In this document: piece by piece, positions 38,800-52,600 of the stretch
Layout: the number at the start of each line of letters is the position of its first letter
Numbering within the stretch: position 1 is the stretch's first letter
NCBI RefSeq assembly: GCF_008831285.2
Contig: NC_045149.1
Span: forward strand, 12,466,629 to 12,530,628
Origin: Nymphaea colorata
Lineage: Eukaryota; Streptophyta; Magnoliopsida; Nymphaeales; Nymphaeaceae
Reading direction: 5' to 3'
DNA: 64,000 bases
The notes under the pieces: model-generated
Seen by the model: the letters and a program-made list of their open reading frames with translations, nothing else
The model's database searches: none
What the model was told of the DNA's origin: nothing
Position numbers and translations under genes: made by a program

Positions 38800-41700
38800 A
38801 ACTAAGGAGAAGAAGCCGTAGCCAAAATGGTTTGCACGGCCTCTATTTATAATCCCATTTCCAGAATTCCAAGAGTCTCCAATCTTAGAATCCTAAGAGA
38901 TTTCACAAGCTCCAAGGACATTAATTACATCATAGAAACCTAAGAGACTTCACATATTACAAAGATATTAACTACAACATAGAATCCTAGGATGTTACAA
39001 GGACATTAAATATCTTAACACATTCTAAAAGGAGGTGAAATCCTAAGAGACTACTCTTCAACGTGCTGGTGAAATATTTAAATTTTAACACCCTTCCTCA
39101 AGTTGTGCATGGTTTTGCACCATGTACAACTTGCCTTTTAAAAACCAGAATCGTTCCTTTGTTAATCCTTTTGTAAATAAGTCTGCAACTTGTTCATCTG
39201 TACGAATATAAATAGGCTGAATCTCCTTGTCTTCCACCTTTTGTCTAACAAAGTGTTGATCAATCTCAGTGTGCTTTGTTCGACCATGTTGTATGGGATT
39301 AAAGACAATGTTAATAGCGCTTTGATTATCGCACATTAACATTGATGTTTTAATCTTTTCTCCAATGTCTTCTAGCAAATGTCTAACCCATGTAACTTCA
39401 ACAGTACCTGCAGCCATGCATCTGTATTCAACTTCAGTGCTGGATTTTGCTACTGCCTTTTGCTTTCGACAACTCCAAGACACAAGATTACGTCCAATGA
39501 AAATACAAAAACCAGAAATGGACTTTCTTTGATCGGGATCTCCAGCCCAATCTGCATCTGTGAATGTCATAAATTGATGTCCAGTAGTTATATTTTCACT
39601 CTTACCAGAAACTAAGCCATCTCCTGTTGTCCCTTTAAGATATCTTAATATTCTTTTGACAGCATCCATGTGAGTATCTCTAGGTGATATTGCGTAGGAT
39701 CTTCATATAACTCCCCATCCTGAGCACTTAGTCTTTGATTTAGAACACTAGGAGTTCCAACAGGCTTACAATCAGACATACCTGACTTTTTCAGCAGATC
39801 CAACGTGTATTTCTGTTGTGTCAATGTGAGGCGATTATTGTGCCTATCAATCTCCACTCCAAGAAAGAATCGTACATCACCAAGCTCTTTCATTTTGAAG
39901 TTTTGCATCATCAAAACTTTAGCTTCTTCTATGTGTTTTTCTGAATTGCCTGTGATAACAATATCAACATATATAAGAAGTAAAGTAAATATGTTTTCCT
40001 TTCGATAAATGAAAAGAGAGTGATCTAGAGGACATCTCCGAAAACCACATTCTTGAATCTTGCAGGAGAAACTGTCAAACCACGAACGTGAGGCATGTTT
40101 AAGTCCATAAATAGATTTTCTTAGTTTGCAAACCCATGCATGAGAGTCTTCTTTCATGTATCCTGGAGGTTGTTCCATATATACTTTCTCCCTTAAATCA
40201 CCATAAAGAAAACCACGTCCATTTGATGTAGTCTCCATCCATATTCAACTGCCAATGATATAATCACGCGAATTGTTCTCATTTTGATCACAGGGCTGAA
40301 TGTCTCATCATAATCTTCTCCATATTGTTGTGTAAACCCTTTTGCTACTAACCTTGCTTTGTGTCTTTCTATGCTGCCGTCAGGTTTGTATTTAGTTTTG
40401 TATACCCATTTGGAGCCCACTACGTTCTTTTCGTTGGCCTCGGAACGATCTCCCATGTTCCACATTCATGCAAGGCATCCATTTCTTCTTTCATAGCCTT
40501 TCTCCAATGATGTGCCTTTCTCCAATGATGTGATTTTGATGCTTGATCAAATGAAGTAGGTTCTTCCTCCTTGCCAACTTTTGCCATGAATAACTGAAAA
40601 TCAAGTGATAAAGAATCATAGCTAACCCACCTGTGAATGGGATGACGAATGCGTTGGGATCTTCTAAGGTGGGGCATGTTGTCTTCTTCACTGTGAGCAT
40701 CTCTGTCCCTTAGTCGTCGACTATAGATAAGACCCGAATAACGATGTGCATCGTTGCTCTGTTCTTCATTATTGCTTTCGTGATGACTTGATGACTGTGT
40801 TGGATCTTCTTGATTTTCACTTTGAGCCATATCCGACGATTGTATTGCTCTCTTTGGATCTTCATTTTGAGACACATCATTCAGGATCTGCATTGAATAA
40901 CTGTGTACTGGTCCACAGATCATAAGATTCAATGGTCATAGGCATTTCATTTGTATTATCAAAACTATGTTCATCAAAAATGACATTTCTTGAAGTTTTG
41001 ATACGTTTAGTTGTTGGATCATAGCATCGAAAACCTTTATATTCATCAGCATATCCAACGAATCTACATTGAATAGCTTTGTCTTGAAACTTGTTCCTCA
41101 AGGCAGCATCAACGTGAACATAGCATACACAACAAAAAACCTTCAAGTTCTTGTAATCAGGTTGTTTGCCTAAGAGTGTAAAATATGGCGATTTAGACAT
41201 CAAGAGTGTCATAAGCAAACAATTTATTATGTATACAGCAGTATGGAAGGCTTCAGTCCACAAGGAAATGGGCACATTAGTATCATGCATCATGCTCATG
41301 GCGCTTTCAACTATATGTCGATGTTTTCGCTCAACTGCACCATTTTGTTGTGGTGTGTAAGGGCAGGAAATTTGTCTAGTTATCCCCTTTTCATGTAGAA
41401 ATTCAATAAAATCAAGCGAGGAATATTCTCCCCCTCCATCACATTGAAAATGCACCACATTGGATGAAAATTTGGTTTGAATCATGGCATAGAAGTTTCG
41501 AAATAGGTGAGGTACTTCTGATTTGTGTTTCATGAAGTAAATCCAGGTGAAACGTGAGTAAGAGTCAATGAATAAGACATAATATCTTGACCCAGACATG
41601 GAATCAATAGGGGCTGGCCCCCATACATCAGAAAAAATAGTTTCAAAAGGTTTGGAAGCCTTTTGATTTATATTATGGAAAGGTAAAACATGCCTCTTAC

Positions 41701-43587
41701 AAAGTCCACAACTTGAACATTTTTTGACACTTGAAGTAAGAGGTAAGCTTGATCTTGGAATGAGACTATCTGTGACAAATTTTTCAATGAAATGTCGACC
41801 ACAGTGTCTTAGCCGACTATGCCACAGATCAGACTCCAAAAATTGGTTAGGGCCCCTTACTTTTGGTTGAAAATGGCAAGAACTTGGCCCTGATGACGCA
41901 TTATGAGAAAGAGAAAATGTCTTCAATCCTATATCAAAAGTGGATGAATCCTTGAGTAGACATTCCTCGAGGACATACATATTCTCTTGACGCTCCCCTC
42001 TAGCGAACATTTTCTTCGATTGGAGGTCCTTGACATAGACAGAAGAAGGTGTGAATTCAACAGAAGAGCTTGTATCATCAATTAGTTTAGAAATGGATAT
42101 GATGTTCTTTTTGATATTGGGAGCAAGAACAACATTAGACAGTGATAGAGAGGAGGATGACAATGGAATATGTGCATTTTCAATATGTGTAATGGGATGA
42201 GATTTTCCATCACCTGATATAATGCAACTTCTACCGTAATGAAGGGATAAGTTAGTCAATTTACCTGCATTTCCTGTCACATGGGTAGCTGCACCTGAAT
42301 CCAAGAACCATTCTCCCTGCTCATTTTGCTTTATAGTCATTATTGAGAATACGGTCATCAATAGCTGTTGCATATCTTCAGCGGTGGATTTAGAACTTTG
42401 TCCTCCTTGTTTATAATCATGTCTTACCCCTTTGTTTTTATTTTGAGGATTAAACCAACACTGTGCCTTCATGTGCCCTTTCCTGTTGCACTGAAAACAA
42501 ATTGGTATTTTTCTTGAAGTATCCAAAGGAGACATACCTTGGTTATGTGGTGTTGGTAGAATGCCACGACGACCATGGTTGGAGTTCCCATGGCTTTTAC
42601 CAAACTTTACATTCATAGCCAACACATTTTGCGAGTTCCCTTGATCAGTCCTTTCAATGACTCTTTTCATATTCATTTCGTGTTGGAGAAGTTTACCTTG
42701 TAGTTCGCTGAAAGAAGGCAGAACAGGAAGGACCTTAAGAGCTGTAATAAAAGCATGATAATCATGCCCAAGTCCATTCAAGGTTTGCTGCACCTTGTCC
42801 TTATCAGAAATGTTATTCCCTGAGGCAGCAAGTTGGTCTGCGACGGCCTTAATACGACCCAAATAATCCATGATAGACGTTGAACCTTTGCTCAAATTCT
42901 GAAATTCTTTCTTTAAGTACATAATTCGAGCTTCTGATATTTGGGAAAAGGTATCAGCAAGGGTTTCCCATAATTCTTCTGCAGTACAATCATCAGAAAC
43001 TGAAAGTAACACTTGTTGAGATAAAGTTGACAAAATATACGCAACCAGACTTTGGTCACGTCTCATCCACATAGCATGTTCAGGATTGCTGTCTTCATGA
43101 ACAACAATAACTTCTCCTTCCTCATTTTTTATTTCCTACAAAACGGATATTGGTGGAGCCTTTGTTGAACCATCGAGATGTCCAAAGAGGCCTTGACTTC
43201 TTATGACAGGCATGATTTGCCTTTTCCAGATCAGATAATTCTCATGGTTGAGTTTTTTCGGTAATAAGGTGAGGAAGAAAACTTGAGGACATGCCAGAAT
43301 GCGAAAGGTTTTCCATGACAGCAGAAAGGAAGGGTATATAGGTAGAAGATGAGAGGGAAAGAAGACACGATATAACAAGATGTGTCCTTACGTAAGCAAG
43401 AAGAAAAAGGAACAAGAATTGCGCAAGAGAAAAGTAAATTCAGGATAGAGACAAGATGAGAAAAGAGTTCTAACTAGATCAGACCTGTTTGGGCATTTCG
43501 TTTGGTAGAGATAACGTAACCTGGCGTTCTGATACCATGATAGAAATATAGCACCAATATCTATAACCAGAAAACAGTACTCACGCA

Positions 43588-43649
<62 letters not shown>

Positions 43650-46600
43650 ATGAAAACAAGAAGAAACTGAGGAGAAGAAGCCATAGCCAAAATGGTTTGC
43701 ACGGCCTCTATTTATAATCCCATTTCCAGAATGCTAAGAGTCTCCAATCGTAGAATCCTAGGAGATTTCACAAGCTCCAAGGACATTAATTACATCATAG
43801 AAACCTAAGAGACTTCACATATTACAAAGATATTAACTACATAGGAGACTTCACATATAACAAAGATATTAACTACAACATAGAATCCTAGGAGACTCTT
43901 TACATGTTATAAGGACATTAAATATCTTAACACATTCTATAAAGAGGTGGAATCCTAAGAGACTCCTCTTAAACATGCTGGGGAAGGATTTATATTTTAA
44001 TGAGGCTCAATCTCCTTGTCTTTAATTTTCTATATGATGAAGTGCTCATATATCTCAATATGCATAGCCTTACCATGATAAGAATGGGTTTAAAGCATCT
44101 AGTAATTGGTTTTCTAACTCACGTAGTTCCCTAACCTTTGTCACTTGTGTAGTGGCAGAAGCCATTGTCCTATATTCTTCTATGCTACATCTGGCGACTG
44201 TCTGCTGTTTCTTATTACACCAAGAGAGAATAATTAAGACCAACAAAAACGTACTGACTTCCTATCATCTGCGTTGTAGAACAGGTTTGTGAGAATGTGA
44301 GAAAGAGAAGAATCAATTTTCATACCCTAATTTCACATTAATAAGGGATTAGGGGTAGCTACCAAAATCACATAAGCAGTACATAAAGTAAATTGAAAAT
44401 ATTAAAGAGAGCCTCCCATGTCCTATAAATATTTACCAAAAAGCCCATCACAATATGATATTTACTGTCAAGTGTTGACACTCCCTTTCAAGTTGGAGCA
44501 TAGATGTTCATCATGCTCAGCTTGTTACAATGTCTTATAAAATCGGCTACGGGAAGATGATTCGTAAACACATAAGCTACCGCTTCTTTTGAAGTCAAAT
44601 GGGCAGTGATGTGACTCATGCCTGAACCATATCATAGATGTAATGGCAATCAACTTTTATTTGCTTGGTTCTCATGAAAAAAGGGATTATTGGTAATATA
44701 GGTAGCTGTCTTGTTGTCACATCTCATCTTCATGGGTGACTTCACCTAAATGCATAAAGTGTGATAACTTGACGTTGCCACCAAACGTCAAAACTCAAGA
44801 CTTCAATCAATCCATCACTAACACATTTCTCATTAGCTTTCTTTAGTTGACGCGTCTTTCCCGCAATTAAGATTCTCAACATACAACACATATGTACATC
44901 AATGGAAACATATTTCCCAAGCTCGTTAAAACAGTTCTAAACCTTCACCACAACATCACAATCTCTATTATGCTTCCCTATTGCTTCGAAAATTAACCCA
45001 ACATGTTAGAGGAACCATTATACACGTAGATACTCGTCTTTCTCAAAATGGGCATAAACTTTCCCCAAAATAGCAACATTTCTAGCATGCACTTTAAATC
45101 ATCAAATCTTTAGACTACCATGCTCAATCAGTAAATATACATGCTCCAACAACAAATATTCAACAATTCAAGCTCGATTAGGTCTCGCTCACCCCAATCT
45201 TAGTGTCCAAACTGTCGCAATGTTCTTGCCAGCCACCTCAAGCATTCGATCAAGTGCCAAAAACCCAAAATTGCTTGCTGCCATCGCCAACCACACGGCC
45301 TAATCGCTGAAAAAAGGGGGAAGACAGACTTCCCTAGTTGAAATCTAATCATCCAGCAATAAGTACGATGAATATCAACGAAAGGAAGATGAAAAGAGAG
45401 GTCTGCCGTGAGAAGATGTCACACCCCGACCTTTTAACACACAACCATTTTTTTTCTAAACTCCAACATTGAGGTGTGACTACACATCAGTTCAAAAAGA
45501 AATGAGCCAAGCAATTCAAAACAATGGGGCAAGCTTTCCATTTTATATAGCCTTTCAGTTCAACTGTACATTTGACCAAAAATGCCCCAAAATCAAAACA
45601 TCAATGCCTAATAAAAAAACAAGGCATCAGTAAAACCAAAACCCGACGCGCCGGCACTACAAAAACCAAACCCAAAACCTCCCCAGTAGGACGTGAGTGT
45701 AGCCATCTGCTCAGCCTGCCGCCCCGGGTCCGCCAAAACCTGAAAAGAGAAACAACTGAAGGCTTAGCCTTCGCAGTATGGCAACAAGCCAGGAAAAGTC
45801 CAAACCCTCTTAGGTAGGGCTCAATTATACAATCACACATCAGAACAATCTATCATTATGTCGTGTCAGGACACGACATGCAGAGGTCACTCAATGGCTA
45901 CAATAACATAATTTCAATCACATGCAAGACATCCTCAAACATGTCACTTGCATTTATAAGCACGACAGTCACATGCACATCAATCCTGTACATTTCCATC
46001 ACATACATTTCAGTTTCAATACTATCAGTGAATTTACAGTTCCTGTGGATGCAAACACAGGCACGTGCACACCGCGGGCGGCCTACAGCCGAAAGACAAC
46101 CCCCATGGTGGCCCAGAACAGTATGGATCCATCTATCTGCTTCAGCGGTAGAGCACTCATCCATGGATGTGTGAATTCCAAGGAGAGATACTCAGCCTTC
46201 CCTAGGACACCCAGGTTGGGAAGGCGGGAGCCTACGCTCCAAGCACATCACACAGCAGAACTCTGGGGCCTTGCACCGCCTGCGCTCCGAACAGGCGAGA
46301 CCAGTGGCGAAAGCGGGACAACTCCCGAACACATAGTCACTTCCCACTGGCCTCTCATCTCTTATTCTTTCATTCTTATACTTATACTTGCACAAACACA
46401 CTTAACTGGCTAGCTCATGGGGTTGATTCACTTCACTAGTGAACCCACACCTCCATTTGCCTTCACACGAGCATTACACATAACAACAACAGTTTTGGCT
46501 AGCCGTCATAACAAAATGGGTACAACTACCCTCTGTGCAATCATTTGCATCATTGCCCGCGGCAATGTGCATTCAATAAACATAACATTCACATTCATCA

Positions 46601-49600
46601 TTATAACAATCACATCTTTGAAAACTTAGCCAAACCACAGAGAGTAGTCTCAATCTGTGGTGGGCTCGTAGCTGTCCTATGCAATTATCATTCTAGGATG
46701 CCTTCTAATGCACAATTGGGGTTGAGGAGACACTCGACTCGATACCCCGCCTCATCTGTCCTAAACAGTTATCAATTCTAGCATGCACATGCAAATGCGT
46801 AACATTTCCAAAACAATTACTATAAGTCTTTCAAAACAATTCATATCATATATCAATTCATGCACATGCATACACACATTCATTCACGGAACAATCAATC
46901 AATTAACATCACAAATCCTAGGATCCCATGATCCTAGGAACACACATTCACACCCTTGCCCAGGCAGGGATTTGCCTGGAATGTCGCCATACCTGTGGCG
47001 CGCTCACAACACTCTTCAAAATGCCTTGAACTTCGAATCAGGTAGCTCAAGGTCGACGGGACGTGCCCGGTGCACCTGAAAACATAAACAAAAGATAAGA
47101 TTTCTACTAGTTATCATCACATTCCAAGCAAGTACAAAACAAAAGCATTGAGGCGCGTGTCATCGCCTCAAGAGGGTGTCGAAGAGTAGTGTCGACCTAC
47201 AAGGTCTCCAATAGGCCACTTCCCAACCTCTTGCCGTTGCATGCCACCAACGTCAAAACACAATGCTTCAATCACTCCATCCTTAACACTTCTTAAATGC
47301 TTTCTATAGTTAAAGCGTCTACCCCAAAGATACATCCAATAAACGTATTCCCCCTAAATAACGCCAAAATACATTCATTCACAAAAGCATGCGCCACGTG
47401 CTCGCAACAACGGTTCTAAATCTTCCCCACAACATCTCAAATTTTACCATGTTTCCCTATTGCTTCAAAAATTAACCCATCATGCGCAAATGATCATTAT
47501 AGCCATGAATCAACGCTTCTCCAACATAATCCTACTTTCTCCAAAAACAAAATCTCTAACATGTGTCCCAAATCATCAATTCTAAACTCTAGCATGCTCA
47601 AGCAGTAATTATACATGCTCTAATCGATAATATTCAATAGTTTGGGCTTGATTAGATCTTGCTCACCCCAAAACGAGAGTCCGAACTGTTGTAACGTCTC
47701 CGACAGCCACCTTAAGCGTCCAATCGATTCCCAACCAACAAAAAAAACGTGCCCAGTCTCCACCACCAACACCCCTAGTCGCTGCTATGAGGAAAAAGAA
47801 CACTTCCCCCAAGCTGAAAATCGATCAACAGCGATAAGATTAGTGAAAACGAGTGCTCAGTTGGGGAAAAAGGCAAAATCAGATAGAAAATAGGGAGAGA
47901 GAGCTCACGAAGGGACCGTGTGGGCTGGGAGAGGCGCTGACAAAAAGGGGAGACAGAGAGAGGAGGGGTTCAGACCAAAAAAAAGGGGAAAACGGTGGTG
48001 GGGGTGAGAGAAGAGAGAGAGCAGGTGGGGGAGTGAGAGTGAGTGAGGAGAGGGATCGTGTGAAGAAGAGGGCACGAGAGAAAAGAGGGAGACGGCCAGA
48101 GAGAGTCATTCGGTTGAGAGGGGAGATGACAGCCAGTGGGAGAGGGAGGAGGGAAAAGAAAACGGGAAGAAGAAGAGGAGAGAAGAGAGGAAGAGGCAGG
48201 GGACGACAGGGTTCACCTCAAGCGCCGCCGTCGCCGTCGCCGTCGCCGCCGTCGTCACCGTCGCTGTCGCCGTCGCCGCCGTCGTCGCCGTCGTCGTCGC
48301 CGTCGCCGCCGTCGCCGCCGTCGTCGCCGTCGTCGTCGCCGTCGCCGCCGTCGCCGCCGTCGTCGTCGCCGTCGCCGCCGTCGTCGCCGTCGCCGTCGCC
48401 GCCGTCGCTGCCTTCTTCTTCCCTGAGTTCCAGTCGTGGGTAAGAGGCGATACAAGGAAAACGGGGGAGAAGAGAAAGCGAGGGAGGGGAGACGGTGTCG
48501 GGCTCCTCGCGCGTGGGGCTAGGGTTCGGGTCTGGACCCTGACCCGACCCGCTCTGCTCAAAACGCCGAGCGTTACAGAAGAAGGCAGTTGGCAAGGCAA
48601 AAAGGGAGGCTCGGCACAGGGGTTCGGTTGAAGGAGACTCGCACGGTTAGGGAGAGGGACCGGTCAAAGGGGAAAGACGGGCAGTGAGGGTGAGAGTGCG
48701 TGAGAAGGGAGAAGGAGGCGAGAGAAAGCAGGTGCGAGAGAATGAGGGTGCTGACAGTGAGGGGTGAGCGTGGGCTGAGCTTGCCCGAGCAGAGAGCGTG
48801 GGTGAGGGAGGAGGAGAAGAAGGAAGAAGGAGAAAGAAGAAGAAAGAAGACGAAAGAGGTAAAGGGAGAGGTCGAGAGGGCTTACCGGGAGCACCGCTGC
48901 CCTTCCTCCGCTGGCCCAGTCGTCGTCGTTGCCACTCCTTCCGCTTCCTGATTCTCTAGGTCGTGCGAACCAGCGAGAGACGAAGGAGGGGGAAACGCTG
49001 AGGAAGGAGGGGGAGAAGGGGCGTTGGGCTCCTCTACGCACGTGGAGCTCGGGTCCGGGTCTGGACCCTAACCCGACCCGACCTGAAATGACGAGCGTTA
49101 CAGCTGGAGTCTATTCACACATATCTCCTAGCGTGAATAGACTCCTCCACATGTTCCGTTGCTGGAAATCAGTCAACTAGAACAGACGAGAAGAGAAGGA
49201 GAAAGAGACGGAAGAAGGGGGAGGAGAAGGCCTGAGAGCAGAAGGAGGGTCGCCGGCTGGTTGCTTCACGTCGCCAGATTCATGGACGTCCACTGCCTAT
49301 CGCCGGCTGTTTGCTTAACGTCGCCAGTCACGTCCGCTGCTCTGATACCATGTTGCTGCCTTGACCCCAGGTCCGAGTGCTGAAACCGCTCTGATACCAC
49401 TATAACACCCGACCCACTTCTGGGCTCGGGTCCCTGGTTCGACGGATCCCAACCCGCCTCCCTAGCAGTTTCGGTTCTAACCCTGAAAAGGCTAGGAACC
49501 AAGACAATCATCTCGTTAGTGACCCCCTTTCTAAACCCTTGAAGATTCATCACAATCTTCGATACGAGACTAAACATTTGGGGCGTTACAGAAAGAGTTG

Positions 49601-52600
49601 AAGTCATGAGAGTTGGGGAGAGAAAACTTACTTGATTCACTAACCCTAATCTCTATTATAAAGAGATTAGGGTAGAAAGGAGATTTACAGATTACATTAA
49701 TCTAAAATAAAGAAAATATTAAAGAGGTCTTATAACTCTTTAATATTATATAGAACCACCTAGAAACATAAACTCCTCTAATTTCAACATAGGACAAGGC
49801 CAATGCTTGACCTCACCATTTCTATGGTATCTTAACTTTCCAAGGTCTTTGAGATCAAACTCTGAAGTTAACATCTTTTTCAGCCCTGTATCCTTTTCTT
49901 CATCATCTTGTGTAACTATCATATCATCCACATAAATTAAGAGAAGAGCAACCTTGTCCTCCATTTGTTTCACAAAGAGTGTGTGGTCTCCATTAACTTG
50001 ATGATATCCATGCTTCTTCATCACAAGTCTGAGGCGCTCAAACCATGCCCAAGGAGGTTGTTTAAGACCATACAAAGCCTTCTTCAGTTTGCAACACTTT
50101 TCTCTTGTCTCATAACTAGGGAGCATACTCATATAAACTTCCTCTTCCAAATCACCATTAAGGAAGACAATCGATACATCTGCCACTCCTTTGACACTGT
50201 TAAAGCAAGAATCACTCAGACAATCTTAATCTTTGCAACTAGGGTAAACGTCTCTAGGTAGTCTATGATATACTTCTGATTGAAATCTTTTGCGACCAGC
50301 CGAACCTTGTATCTTTCTACAGATCCATCAAGTTTATACGGGGCCGTATCTTACGATATGTATCATCATGTTTCAAAAATGCGATACGATACACCACCTG
50401 TATCGTAAACAGGTGGTGTATCGTGCTTGTATTGCACGTATCGTACGATAGAGGCACTGTATCGTACGATACAGTTACGATACATTATGTACTTATGTTA
50501 TGTTCCTTCTTGTGCTTTTTAGATTGATATTGACATATTGTTATGAATTTGATGATTATGAATGATGAAGTAATGAACCGTAACTTTATAGCAATAATAA
50601 TACATGTTCTTTATGAAGCACATATTTTTCTTGATTTTTACTGTTTTTTTATAATTTTTTTGGACTTTTTTATATTTTTTATATTTTTTTTTAAAATACG
50701 ATACAATTACGATATTTTACGCTATAACGTATCTTAAAGTCAGACCGATACGACTTACGATACGCTTTTTGCAACATTGCATAAAGTTACAAATAGGATG
50801 CACAGTACATGACATGGTCCTTTTTTACAATGAGAGGTACTATCCATCTTGCTTCTTCTTTCGTGCTTGCTTCCACTAATGGTATAGAAAACTGCAAGGC
50901 TAACACATTCTGCAGTGACATTCAAAACACTTGTTCTACATCTCTCTAAATTGACAAAATTGTTGCTTTTTCTCTGCCTTTTATCTCTCATTCCTTTCAA
51001 CTTTTCGTTTCTGTTATTAAATTGGACAACTCTTCTACATGATAATACAGGTCTAGCCGAGGTCCAACAACAGATGGTGACCTGGGTGTCTGTATAAGTG
51101 CTCCTGGTGGTGCTGTGGCTCCTGTCCCAACATGGACATTGCAGCGGCGCATGCTTATGAATGGAACTTCCATGGCATCTCCATCTGCATGTGGAGCAGT
51201 AGCATTGTTAGTTAGTGCAATGAAGGTGATTTCAAAGTTCACCATCCTTCACTAATGGCCTGAATTCTGCAAGGTCACTGCTCAATCAATAGCCATGTGT
51301 TGCAAATTTATTTTTTGTTGTTGTAGGCTGAAGGTATCCCTGTGAGTCCTTATAGTATGCGTAATGCACTTCAAAACACTGCAATTGCAATTGGTAATTC
51401 ACCGGAAGACAAACTATCTACAGGTGAAGGTCTGATCCAAGTCGACAGGTGGGTGTTTGTTGCCCATTTTTTTCCTTCTCTGGTGTCATATTGTCTGTAT
51501 AATTTTGTTATGTACAAAAGATAGTTGCAACTCATGAAGTTCATACCTCTGTACAGGGCATATGAATATCTTCAACAGTCAAAAAGTCTTCCTTGTGTTA
51601 CTTATAAAGCAACAGTCAGTGCATGTGGAAAATCAGGTGATTCCTTCAAAATGCTTCATGATAACATTTCAGTTTTTTTTCATGCTTCAAAAAGGTTTCA
51701 CGATGTCATTTTGTTTTGTTTTGATATAGTCATGTTTCTGTGTCGCATGTCTACCTTTTTCTGATGTTTCTACTCCTCTTTTCACATTATCTGTTTTTCC
51801 TACTCTAACTGGTCTTCAATTTTTTAAAATTTTATTGTTCTTTAGTTCAAAGTTCTAACACGTCACATAAACAGTGTTAAAGTAGCTGCAACGAAAATGG
51901 ATTATATACATGGCAGTTTAAAATTTCATTCCAACAACTCTTATGGGCTATTTGGTTTTCTTTTTGAACTAATATATTTATTTCTTTTAGGCCCCACTGC
52001 AAGAGGAATCTACTTAAGGGAATCTAGTGCCTCTGAACGGGCTACAGAGGTTCGACTTTGTATATTTGACTTGTTGCTTATTTACTCATACAATTCGATT
52101 TGTTTAATGTGTCACAATGTAGATACAAATTTTATGATTCATCTTTTTGGAGTTACACATTGCTGGTTTTAAAACCATTGTTGGGATTTTGCATTGAGCT
52201 TGTCTTAAAAATGGATGATAGATGGCATACCTTGTATCTCTATGTCTGGTATTGCCTCAAAAAGGTTCAATTGTTCTTTTTATGCCAAATCACTCAAAAC
52301 TAAATCAGGAATAAATTTAATGGAAGCAAAAGCTTCATAGCTCCTAAGAATATATAAAAGAACAAGTCCCCACCCTAAGTCATAGTTTTATTCATCAAGG
52401 GGCTTTAGCTTCAGTCTCTCTTGTTGGAGCATTGATGGCAGAGATTGGAGGAAAAGGAAAGTGAAAAGAAGATTAGAACAGATATTAAGAAGTTGTTAAT
52501 CTCTTGAGTTCTTGACTAGAAGAACAATTACTTCAGATCTCTCAGAGCATACCTTTCAGTGAAATTCTGGTCTCTTGCTTGATACAATATCATATTTTGA

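Larger units (their letters stand above)
38715..44000 (-). mobile_element. Copia LTR retrotransposon, degenerate
   Basis: Minus-strand element in TPP2 intron 11. The 3' LTR is 38715-39090 and the 5' LTR is about 43538-44000. The LTR end next to the primer site reads TGATAGAAAT on the + strand. The purine tract (minus strand CTTGAGGAAGGG) abuts the 3' LTR at 39091-39102. The primer-binding site TGGTATCAGAAC is at 43526-43537 (minus). Between them lie gag, protease, integrase, RT and RNase H in Copia order. LTR lengths differ (376 against about 463 bp) through (GA)n length and a tandem duplication. A TATAAATA lies in the LTR (38844-38851, minus). Confidence 0.92.
44768..49102 (-). mobile_element. 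old Tekay-type LTR, split by a younger solo LTR
   Basis: 44768-45416 matches the 47230-47880 part of the solo LTR (CTTGACGTTGCCACC, CTCACCCCAATCTTAGTGTCC). 48583-49102 matches the LTR start and ends GAGCGTTACA. The two halves are separated exactly by the solo LTR and its target duplication. The TGTCACACC end of this older copy is lost, replaced by Copia debris. Confidence 0.8.

Noticed and set aside
48106-48600. Poly-Arg, Ser-Pro and Asp-Gly proteins in several frames
   Set aside because: All six readings of the triplet repeat in the solo LTR are open. This is low-complexity sequence, not genes.
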